Assembly (NCBI GenBank): GCA_005879205.1
Contig: VBLD01000227.1
Location: 1-7,029, forward strand
Direction of reading: 5' to 3'
Length of the DNA: 7,029 nucleotides
Origin: Deltaproteobacteria bacterium
GTDB taxonomy: Bacteria; Desulfobacterota; Binatia; DP-6
Numbering within the stretch: position 1 is the first letter of the stretch; every line of letters begins with the position of its first letter. Under the pieces are notes generated by a model, which saw only the letters and a program-made list of their open reading frames with translations, was not told the DNA's origin and did not search any database. This document shows, in pieces, positions 1-5,559 of the stretch. Made by a program: the position numbers and the translations under genes.

Positions 1-440
1 TCGGCGGCGGACACGACCGCGCCATCGAAGAGCCCCTCGCGCAGGCCGTAGCAGAGGATCGCCGTCACCACGCCGCCGTCCTGGCAGCGACCCAGGATCT
101 CCGGGTCCTTGCAACGCGCCGCGACGATCCGTCGATAGCGGCCGAAGAGCCCCTCGTAGACCCCTTCCGCACGCGGCAGGACGTGATCGCGCATGTCGAA
201 CTCGCGGATGCCGAGGCGCGGGCAGACCTGCGCGCAGACGTCGCAGCCGATGCCCTCGCTGATGCCGCAGTAGTCGAACGGCGCCGACGCCTTGGCCACC
301 TGCTTCGGCTTGCCGTCGACGTAGTCGATGACGTTGTGCGGGCAGACGAGGACGCACGTCCCGCACTCGCAGCAGCTGCCGTACGCCACGACCTCGTTCA
401 TCATCTCTTTGAATGTCGGGAGAGGCATGCGCTTCGACAT
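1..440 (-). CDS. FrhB/FdhB-family iron-sulfur flavoprotein (coenzyme F420 hydrogenase/dehydrogenase beta-subunit type), C-terminus beyond window
   Basis: The first 146 residues are visible; the rest lies left of the window. Residues 23-34 form a classic 4Fe-4S motif, C23-x2-C26-x2-C29-x3-C33-P. A second, looser set is C58, C66, C69 and C73-P. From about residue 105 the FrhB/FdhB N-terminal domain begins, with the signature GRCQDGGVVTAILCYGLREG (117-136) followed by LFDGAVVS. Family members are FAD proteins that pass electrons between Fe-S clusters and F420, ferredoxin or a partner enzyme; the substrate cannot be told from this fragment. The ATG at 440 has no good Shine-Dalgarno site, and in-frame ATGs at codons 5, 13 and 14 are alternatives. 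I keep 440 because the residues before the first Cys cluster (LPTFKEMMNEVV) look like the usual family leader. It is transcribed away from the GMC gene. Family call firm, partner and reaction unknown. Confidence 0.85.
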   Translation of the reverse strand, partial: MSKRMPLPTFKEMMNEVVAYGSCCECGTCVLVCPHNVIDYVDGKPKQVAKASAPFDYCGISEGIGCDVCAQVCPRLGIREFDMRDHVLPRAEGVYEGLFGRYRRIVAARCKDPEILGRCQDGGVVTAILCYGLREGLFDGAVVSAA

Positions 441-494
441 TAGTCGTGTGAATTCGACGGTGTCAATTGCAAGCGACCGTGGTAGGGTCGCGCC
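441..494. promoter_or_regulatory. Short spacer between divergent start codons
   Basis: Only 54 bases separate the ATG at 440 (minus) from the GTG at 495 (plus), so promoters for both genes must lie here or inside the opposite gene. The spacer is more AT-rich than its surroundings (it contains GAATTC and CAATTG). A minus-strand TTGACA occurs at 461-466, but no matching -10 box sits at the right distance. The role as a shared control region is inferred from layout only. Confidence 0.35.
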
Positions 495-2405
495 GTGACG
501 CGGGGCGAGGTGCGCACCCTCACGAGCGTCGCCGAGGCGATCATCCCGCGCGGCGGCGACTTCGCGCTCGGCGCCGCCGACGTCGGGCTCGGCGAGCGGG
601 CGACGGCCTGGATGGAGCGCCTGCCGGCCAGCGCGCGCCGCCAGCTCCGCGTCCTCCTCCGGGCCTGGGAGGCGGGCCCGCTCGCGTCGCGGCATGTCCG
701 TCCCTTCAGCCGGCTGTCGCCCGAGGCGCGCACCGCCTGGATCGAGACCTGCGCCGAGAGCCGCGCGCCGTGGCGCCGTGTCCCCCTCGTCCTCCTCAAG
801 ATGCTCGTGCTCGCCGCCTTCACCGCCGACCCACGGGTCGAGGCGGCGCTCGGCTACACTTACGACTGCCTCGACCCCCACCCGCCCCGCCGTGGCGCGC
901 GCCTGGCACCGCTCCAGTATCCGGACGTCCAGGGGGACGTCGACGAGGCCGTCGATGCGTGCATCATCGGCTCCGGTGCGGGCGGCGCCGTCGTGGCGCA
1001 CGAGCTGGCACGCGCCGGTCTTCGCGTGCTCGTGCTCGAGGAGGGCGCCTACTTCACGCAGGACGATTTCCACGGTCCGCCGATGGAGCGCGTGCAGCGT
1101 CTTTACCGCAGCGGCGGCGCCACCCTCGCCTTCGGGCGTCCCACCATCCCGTTGCCGCTCGGCAAGTGTGTCGGCGGCACCACGGTCGTCAACTCCGGCA
1201 CCTGCTTCCGCACGCCGGACCGGGTGCTGCGTGCCTGGGAGGCCGAGGAGGGGGTGGAGGACGCCGACCCGAGCACCATGGCGCCCTACTTCGACGAGGT
1301 CGAGCGGGCCATCTCGGTCCGGCCCGTGCCCTGGGAGATCATCGGGCGGAACGCCGAGCTCTTCGATCGCGGCGTCCAGGCGCTCGGCCTTCGCGGCGCG
1401 CCGATCCTCCGCAACATCGACGGCTGCCACGGGTGCGGCCAGTGCGCCTTCGGGTGTCCGAGCGACGCCAAGCAGGCGATGCACCTGTCCTACCTGCCCG
1501 CGGCCGCCGCCGCCGGCGCCCGGCTCTACGCGCGCTGCCGGGCCGATCGCGTCGTGGTCGAGGGCGGTCGCGCCGCCGGCGTCGAGGCGACCCTGCTCGA
1601 CCGCCACGACGACCGCCCGCGCGGCCGCCTGCGCGTGCGCGCGCCGCTCGTCGTCGTCGCCGCCGGCACCGTGCACACTCCGGGCCTGCTCGCACGCAGC
1701 GGCGTCCGGCACCGCGCTCTCGGGCGCAACCTGCGCATCCATCCGGCCGTCGCCGTGGTCGGCTATTTCCGCGAGGAGGTGCGCGCCTGGCGGGGCACGC
1801 TCCAGTCCTACTTCGTCGATCACCTCCAGGAGTCACACGGCGTGATGATCGAGGTGACGAACCCCGTGCCCGGTATCGGCACCGCGGCGCTTCCCGGCGT
1901 CGGCGCGGCGATCAAGACCGGGCTCGCACGCTTCCCGTACGCCGCCTCTGCCGGCCTCTTCGTCTCCGACACCGGCGCGGGGCGCGTCATCGGCCTGGGC
2001 GGCACGCGCGAACCGCTTCTGACGTATCGGCTGGCCTCAGGTGACGCGCGCGGGCTCCTGACCGGGATCGCGCTGGTTTCGGAGATCTTCTTCGCGGCAG
2101 GTGCCGAGAGCGTGTACCCCGCCGTCGCGGGACTCGGCGAGCTCCACCATCCGCGTGAGGCAGGCGTGCTCCGCGACGGAGGCTTCGGAGCCGCCGCGCT
2201 CATGCCGACTGGATTCCACCCCATGGGCACGGCCCGCATGGGCCGTGATCCCGGCCGCGCCGTGGTCGACAGCCGGGGGGCCGTGCACGGCGTCCATGGG
2301 CTCTACGTCGCCGACGCGAGCCTGTTCCCCACCTGCGTGGGCGTGAACCCGCAGGTGTCGATCATGGCGTTCGCGACACGCATCGCGCGCCGGATCGCCG
2401 CGTGA
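495..2405 (+). CDS. GMC-family FAD oxidoreductase with N-terminal subunit-3-like domain and four-Cys motif
   Basis: The 636-residue protein should oxidise an alcohol, sugar or sterol-like hydroxyl group with FAD; the substrate is unknown. Residues 1-125 (for example LTSVAEAIIPRG and FSRLSPEART) resemble the small gluconate 2-dehydrogenase subunit 3 domain. The FAD-binding Rossmann motif is I158-GSGAGG-164, with E182 ending the second strand (VLVLEEG). Residues 311-322 hold C311-x2-C314-x2-C317-x3-C321-P, a possible Fe-S site. The GMC C-terminal domain carries H575 in HPMGTARMG, N618 in GVNPQ and the LYVADASLFPT segment; H575 and N618 match the catalytic His/Asn pair of the family. The GTG start at 495 is preceded by a weak purine-rich stretch (GGTAGGG, 481-487) and is chosen because the conserved N-terminal domain begins immediately. 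No signal peptide is visible. It lies upstream of the methanethiol oxidase gene on the same strand; a shared transcript is possible but unproven. Confidence 0.9.
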   Translation: MTRGEVRTLTSVAEAIIPRGGDFALGAADVGLGERATAWMERLPASARRQLRVLLRAWEAGPLASRHVRPFSRLSPEARTAWIETCAESRAPWRRVPLVLLKMLVLAAFTADPRVEAALGYTYDCLDPHPPRRGARLAPLQYPDVQGDVDEAVDACIIGSGAGGAVVAHELARAGLRVLVLEEGAYFTQDDFHGPPMERVQRLYRSGGATLAFGRPTIPLPLGKCVGGTTVVNSGTCFRTPDRVLRAWEAEEGVEDADPSTMAPYFDEVERAISVRPVPWEIIGRNAELFDRGVQALGLRGAPILRNIDGCHGCGQCAFGCPSDAKQAMHLSYLPAAAAAGARLYARCRADRVVVEGGRAAGVEATLLDRHDDRPRGRLRVRAPLVVVAAGTVHTPGLLARSGVRHRALGRNLRIHPAVAVVGYFREEVRAWRGTLQSYFVDHLQESHGVMIEVTNPVPGIGTAALPGVGAAIKTGLARFPYAASAGLFVSDTGAGRVIGLGGTREPLLTYRLASGDARGLLTGIALVSEIFFAAGAESVYPAVAGLGELHHPREAGVLRDGGFGAAALMPTGFHPMGTARMGRDPGRAVVDSRGAVHGVHGLYVADASLFPTCVGVNPQVSIMAFATRIARRIAA

Positions 2406-2499
2406 TCCACGGACGCGCCGTGAGCGTGGCGAGCCGTTCCGGGAGCGTCCGGGCCCGGGCTGTCAGCGGCGCCCGAAGCCGCCCAGCCTGGTCGCGTAG

Positions 2500-2565
2500 G
2501 GTCGGGTCTTCGCCCTGATCGCCGTCCTCCTCGCTGCGCCTCTCGCCCGCGGCGACGAGACCTGC
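2500..2565 (+). other. Signal-peptide-coding 5' extension of the methanethiol oxidase gene, lacking a normal start codon
   Basis: Reading upstream from the ATG at 2566 in the same frame gives a basic residue, the hydrophobic core VFALIAVLLAAPLA, the end ARG, then DETC directly before MSPYMPK. This is a near-ideal Sec signal peptide with likely cleavage between Gly and Asp. The frame is closed by TAG at 2497-2499, and the codons between it and 2566 include no ATG, GTG or TTG. The only near-start codons are CTG at 2515 and ATC at 2518. Codon use is GC-rich at third positions like the gene itself. Either an unusual start is used, or the start region carries a mutation or sequence error. Confidence 0.7.
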
Positions 2566-3768
2566 ATGTCCCCCTACATGCCGAAGATCACCGGCCAGGA
2601 GGACTACGTCTACGTCTGGACGCTCGGCGTCGACGTCGTGGGCGACGGCTCCGACAAGCTCGTCACCGTCGCCGCCAACCCCAAGGCGCCGAATTACGGC
2701 AAGGTAGTGTCCAGCGTCTCGGTCGGCGGCCGCCACGAGGCCCATCACGGCGACTTCACCGACGACCGCCGCTTCTTCTGGGCCGGAGGCCTCGACGACA
2801 GCGTGCTCTACGTCTTCGAGGTGGCAGCCGACCCGGCGCACCCGAAGCTCGTCCGGACGATCGACTCCTTCGTACGCGACACGGGCGGCGTGGTCGGCCC
2901 GCACACCTTCTTCGCCCTCCCCGGCCGCATGCTGGTGAGCGCGCTCTCCAACGAGCGCGACCAGGGCGGCCGCACGGCCATGGTGACGTACAACAACGAC
3001 GGGAAGTTCGTGGAAACGGTCTGGATGCCCGACAAGGCCGAGTACGGCTACGACGTCCGCGTGCAGCCGCGCCTGAACCGCATGCTCACGTCGTCCTTCA
3101 CCGGGCGCCAGAACTACATGCGGGACTTCGGCGCGCTCGTCGCCGACCCCGAGGCGATGAAACATTTCGGCAGCACGATGGTCGTGTGGGACTTCCACGC
3201 CCGCAAGGCCGTGCAGACCCTCGAGGTGCCGGGCGCCCCGCTCGAGATCCGCTGGGCGCTCCAGCCGCGACACAACTATGCCTTCACGACCACGGCGCTC
3301 ACGTCGAAGATCTGGCTGGTCGCGCAGCAGGACGACGGCAGCTTCCGCGCCGCACCCGTGGCCGACATCGGCGACCCCAAGAAGACGCCGCTCCCGGTCG
3401 ACATCAGCCTCTCGGCCGACGATCGCTTCCTCTTCGTCGACACCTTCATGGACGGGACGTGCCGCGTCTACGACGTGTCCGACCCCCGCAAGCCGAGGGT
3501 CGTCCACCAGCAGAGGATCGGCTCCCAGGTGAACATGGTCTCGGAGACGTGGGACGGCGAGCGCGTCTACTTCACCTCCTCGCTGCTCGCCAACTGGGAC
3601 AAGAAGGGCAAGGACAACGAGCAGTTCCTGAAGGCCTACGGCTGGGACGGGAAGCGGCTGTCGCCCCTCTTCCAGGTCGACTTCCTCGCCGCGGGCCTCG
3701 GGAGACCTCACATCATGCGCTTCGGGCAGGAGCGCTTCTACAAGAACCAGATCTTCGAAGGCTCGTGA
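2566..3768 (+). CDS. mtoX: Selenium-binding protein (SBP56) family, probable copper-dependent methanethiol oxidase
   Basis: The family converts methanethiol plus O2 to formaldehyde, H2S and H2O2; bacterial members are periplasmic copper enzymes and human SELENBP1 is a relative. The 400 residues from the first ATG cover the beta-propeller domain. Family landmarks are HEAHHGD (57-63), GPHTFF (111-116), GYDVRVQPRLN (161-171), PLEIRW (225-230), DISLSADDRFLF (279-290), RVYDVSDPRKPR (300-311), NWDKKG (343-348) and RPHIMRFG (380-387). By alignment from memory, H60/H61, H113 and H382 match the histidines conserved in SELENBP1 and proposed to bind metal. At about 400 residues it is shorter than human SELENBP1 (about 470). 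The ATG at 2566 is the first conventional start but probably not the true one: the family's N-terminal Cys and a signal peptide are encoded just upstream (2500-2565). The stop TGA overlaps the start of the SCO gene, implying coupled translation and a role for SCO in copper loading. Confidence 0.88.
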   Translation: MSPYMPKITGQEDYVYVWTLGVDVVGDGSDKLVTVAANPKAPNYGKVVSSVSVGGRHEAHHGDFTDDRRFFWAGGLDDSVLYVFEVAADPAHPKLVRTIDSFVRDTGGVVGPHTFFALPGRMLVSALSNERDQGGRTAMVTYNNDGKFVETVWMPDKAEYGYDVRVQPRLNRMLTSSFTGRQNYMRDFGALVADPEAMKHFGSTMVVWDFHARKAVQTLEVPGAPLEIRWALQPRHNYAFTTTALTSKIWLVAQQDDGSFRAAPVADIGDPKKTPLPVDISLSADDRFLFVDTFMDGTCRVYDVSDPRKPRVVHQQRIGSQVNMVSETWDGERVYFTSSLLANWDKKGKDNEQFLKAYGWDGKRLSPLFQVDFLAAGLGRPHIMRFGQERFYKNQIFEGS

Positions 3769-4568
3769 CCCGTCGGGCATTCGCCGCGCTGCTGGCGCTC
3801 GCCGGGCAGGCGGTCGCGGCCGAGGTGGCGGCCCCGGCCCGCTTGCGCGGCGTCGATCCGACGGCCCTCGGCTACACCTACGCGGTCGGGACCTTCGTTC
3901 CCGAGTACGCGCCTCCCGCGGTCGGCTCCTACACGCTCCCGGTGATCCAGACCGTCGGCGACCATCCGCTGCTCGACGCCGACGGCCGGCCGGCGACGCT
4001 CTTCGCCCTCAAGCGCGGCGAGGTCGCCGTCGTCGCCTTCATCTATACCACCTGCGTCGAGGTCGCCGGCTGCCCGCTCGGCAATGCGGTGCTCAAGCGC
4101 ATCGACGCCGCGCTCGCCGCCGAGCCGAGCCTCGCGCGCCGCGCCCAGCTGATAACGGTCAGCTTCGACCCCGAGCGCGACACGCCCGCCCGCATGGCCG
4201 AGGTCCGCGCGCTCTACCATCCGTCCGCCTCGTGGCGATTCGTCACCACGCGTGGCGAGGCCGAGCTGCGCCCGCTGCTCGACGACTTCGGCCAGCCGGT
4301 CGCCAAGCTGCGCTTCGCCGACGGCCGCTGGAGCGGCCTCTTCCGCCACGTCCTCAAGGTCTTCCTGCTCGACCGCGAGAACCGCGTCCGCAACGTCTAC
4401 AGCGTCGGGTTCCTCGGCCCGGAGCTCGTCCTGAACGACGTCCGGACGCTGCTCCGCGAGGCTGACGCTAGTCCTCCGCCGGGGGCAGGCTGCCTCGCCT
4501 CTCCGACGACGGCCGTTTCCGCGCCGCCGCCTGCAGGAGCGCGCGGCCCGTCGCCACGACGCCGCTGA
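3765..4568 (+). CDS. SCO1/SenC-type copper chaperone, thioredoxin fold, exported
   Basis: SCO proteins bind copper through two Cys and one His and deliver it to periplasmic copper enzymes, classically cytochrome oxidase. The GTG at 3765 overlaps the previous stop as GTGA, with GAAGG at 3757-3761 as a close ribosome site. Residues 1-19 (MTRRAFAALLALAGQAVAA) form a signal peptide. The core has FIYTTC97VEVAGC103PL, SFDPERDTP (133-141), and H195 in LFRHVLKVFLLD. The Cys pair is CX5C, not the usual CX3C. The fold should end near residue 232; the last 35 residues are Pro/Ala/Arg-rich, low-complexity, and overlap the antisense gene at 4468-4671, so the natural end may be shorter or drifting. The same SCO/SenC partner accompanies mtoX in methylotrophs such as Hyphomicrobium, which supports a role in metallating this oxidase. 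Family call is strong; the client is inferred. Confidence 0.88.
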   Translation: MTRRAFAALLALAGQAVAAEVAAPARLRGVDPTALGYTYAVGTFVPEYAPPAVGSYTLPVIQTVGDHPLLDADGRPATLFALKRGEVAVVAFIYTTCVEVAGCPLGNAVLKRIDAALAAEPSLARRAQLITVSFDPERDTPARMAEVRALYHPSASWRFVTTRGEAELRPLLDDFGQPVAKLRFADGRWSGLFRHVLKVFLLDRENRVRNVYSVGFLGPELVLNDVRTLLREADASPPPGAGCLASPTTAVSAPPPAGARGPSPRRR

Positions 4569-4671
4569 AGGCGAGCACGCCGAACACGACCGGCAGCGTG
4601 ACGATGCCGATCGCCAGGCGGCCGACAGCAGGCCACCAGCTCGATGGCAGATCGTGATCGTCCCTGCTCAC
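4468..4671 (-). CDS. Small single-helix membrane protein, unknown function
   Basis: This 67-residue protein is not one I recognise. A GTG start at 4671 follows a strong Shine-Dalgarno GGAGG (4678-4682) at 6 bases, which is the main evidence that it is real. The acidic N-terminus (SRDDHDLPSSWW) is followed by one hydrophobic segment at about residues 15-40 (containing LAIGIVTLPVVFGVLAFSG), then a basic tail (RKRPSSERR) ending in PPAED. By the positive-inside rule the C-terminus should face the cytoplasm. It converges with the SCO gene and overlaps its 3' end by 101 bases. The open frame runs on upstream to 5385 but only as antisense of the Cys-rich gene, so the long version is rejected. Function unknown. 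Confidence 0.6.
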   Translation of the reverse strand: MSRDDHDLPSSWWPAVGRLAIGIVTLPVVFGVLAFSGVVATGRALLQAAARKRPSSERRGSLPPAED

Positions 4672-4833
4672 GCTCGGCCTCCGTCTCTCCGGCGGCTCAG
4701 CCTGCGCCGTCGGCCCCGCCGCTACCCTTCGGGTGAGTGCCACGGTACACCCGCCGTCAAGGCTTGCTGCGAATCTCGTCGAGTAGCTCGGCGGGACTTG
4801 CCTCTGGCTCGGGGCCGGAGATAGAAGTCGCCC
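4672..4833. other. Spacer between divergent small-membrane-protein and Cys-rich genes
   Basis: These 162 bases separate two divergent starts, so promoters for both should lie here. I see the GGAGG site at 4678-4682 and a modest GAAG (4824-4827) six bases before the ATG at 4834. A TTGCCT at 4798-4803 has a loose TAGAAG at 4822-4827, too poor and too close to the ATG to call. No hairpin or repeat stands out. Confidence 0.35.
4678..4682 (-). promoter_or_regulatory. Ribosome binding site GGAGG that fixes the start of the small membrane protein
   Basis: On the minus strand GGAGG is followed by six bases and then GTG (4671-4669). This is the best Shine-Dalgarno match I found in the window, and it chooses the 67-residue version over the longer open frame. 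Confidence 0.65.
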
Positions 4834-5559
4834 ATGACGCTCGCGTGCAGCATGACGCGGGGACTTCTCGCGCCGCTCGTCGGCGTCCTGCTCGTTGCCG
4901 TGACGGCCGAGGCGAGCGTCCTCTGCGGCAAGCGGCGGCGGGACGGGAGTCTCAACGGTCTCGTAAGGGTCCGGCAGGCGTGTGAGCCGGGCGAGGTGAC
5001 CCTGACGCCGGACATGGTCGGCTTCTGCTGCACCGTCACCACGACGACGACCAGCACCACGGCGAGCACGACCGTGCCGTGCCCCACGACCACCACGCTC
5101 GGCGCCCCGAACTGCGGCGGGACACCGCCGTCCTGCGGTGGCCTGTGTCCCGACAGTCAGATGTGCGGCGACGACGGAAGCGGGCATTGCGCGTGCTTGG
5201 GACCGCTCCACTGCGGCGGCGTACCCAACTTCTGCGGCGGGGACTGCCCGAGCGGACAGAGCTGCGAGCAGATACCTGCACCGCCCGGATGCAGGAGCAT
5301 CGGGTGCGGGTGCTGCGCCACCGGAAGCTGCGACCCCGGTCTGCCGCCGGCGTGCTGCAGCGGAGCCTGCGTGCCGGTTGGTCAAGGCGGCCAGTGCGGC
5401 GGCGACCCGAGCGCCTGTCCCGGAGGCTGCCCGGGCGGCCAGGTCTGTCTCCGAGGCACCTGCTGCCTTCCGGCCGGCACCTCCCCGTGCGGCGCGAGCG
5501 CGCCCTGCTGCTCGGGGTTCTGCGACCTTTCCCTGTCGCCACCGACCTGCGACCGGTAG
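4834..5559 (+). CDS. Secreted Cys-rich protein with Thr-rich linker and three CGG-type repeats
   Basis: I do not recognise a named family. The 241-residue protein begins with a signal peptide (about 1-27, core LLAPLVGVLLVAV, end TAEA). Residues 28-64 form a short module (VLCGKRRRDGSL, VRVRQACEPGE), similar in style to leader modules of surface proteins in environmental bacteria. A Thr-rich linker follows (67-88), then a Cys/Gly/Pro-rich region. There are 35 cysteines in total. Three 18-residue copies fit CGGxPxxCxxxCPxxxxC at 94-111, 127-144 and 188-205. CC-bearing blocks include CCSGAC (174-179) and CCSGFC (225-230). This implies a disulfide-stabilised extracellular or surface protein, perhaps binding or structural. 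ATG 4834 has GAAG six bases upstream; ATG 4852 (codon 7) is an alternative that keeps the signal peptide. It is transcribed alone, divergent from the small membrane protein gene. Confidence 0.75.
   Translation: MTLACSMTRGLLAPLVGVLLVAVTAEASVLCGKRRRDGSLNGLVRVRQACEPGEVTLTPDMVGFCCTVTTTTTSTTASTTVPCPTTTTLGAPNCGGTPPSCGGLCPDSQMCGDDGSGHCACLGPLHCGGVPNFCGGDCPSGQSCEQIPAPPGCRSIGCGCCATGSCDPGLPPACCSGACVPVGQGGQCGGDPSACPGGCPGGQVCLRGTCCLPAGTSPCGASAPCCSGFCDLSLSPPTCDR
5032..5097 (+). repeat. Low-complexity ACG/ACC tract coding for the Thr-rich linker
   Basis: Twenty-two codons (residues 67-88) are mostly ACC, ACG or AGC, giving runs such as TTTTTSTTASTT and PTTTT with a lone Cys at residue 83. Such linkers are usually flexible and often glycosylated in exported proteins; in DNA terms the tract is prone to slippage and length variation. 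Confidence 0.7.
5113..5448 (+). repeat. Three imperfect 54-base protein repeats, CGGxPxxCxxxCPxxxxC
   Basis: The copies lie at 5113-5166, 5212-5265 and 5395-5448. Each encodes 18 residues with identical Cys spacing: CGGTPPSCGGLCPDSQMC, CGGVPNFCGGDCPSGQSC and CGGDPSACPGGCPGGQVC. They are spaced unevenly (33 and 61 residues between starts) and differ clearly in sequence, so they look like old duplications or a small disulfide fold used three times, not a recent tandem array. Confidence 0.65.

Noticed and set aside
441..466. TTGACA on the minus strand at 461-466 as a -35 box for the FrhB-type gene
   Set aside because: A -10 box 16-18 bases on would fall across the start codon region (bases about 438-444) and shows no TATAAT-like sequence.
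467..2044. Long plus-strand open frame of 525 codons overlapping the GMC gene
   Set aside because: Composition is Arg/Pro/Gly-rich low-complexity, typical of the wrong frame in GC-rich DNA; the GMC frame has clear family motifs over the same bases.
3186..3764. Upstream extension of the SCO gene to an ATG at 3186
   Set aside because: The extension lies inside the oxidase gene, reads as Arg/Gly/Pro noise, and would bury the signal peptide that starts at GTG 3765.
2362..3780. Minus-strand open frame of 472 codons opposite the methanethiol oxidase
   Set aside because: It is the antisense shadow of a gene with strong SBP56 motifs; its His/Val/Asp/Arg-rich translation shows no domain.
4798..4827. 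TTGCCT / TAGAAG as a sigma-70 promoter for the Cys-rich gene
   Set aside because: Weak matches, and transcription would start at about the ATG, leaving no ribosome binding site.
5032..5097. ACG/ACC tract as a CRISPR-like or satellite repeat
   Set aside because: It is in frame within a signal-peptide-bearing gene and encodes a Thr-rich linker; there are no spacers.
4672..5385. Long version (305 residues) of the minus-strand small membrane protein
   Set aside because: The extra N-terminal part is antisense to the Cys-rich gene and low-complexity; the GGAGG site places the start at 4671.
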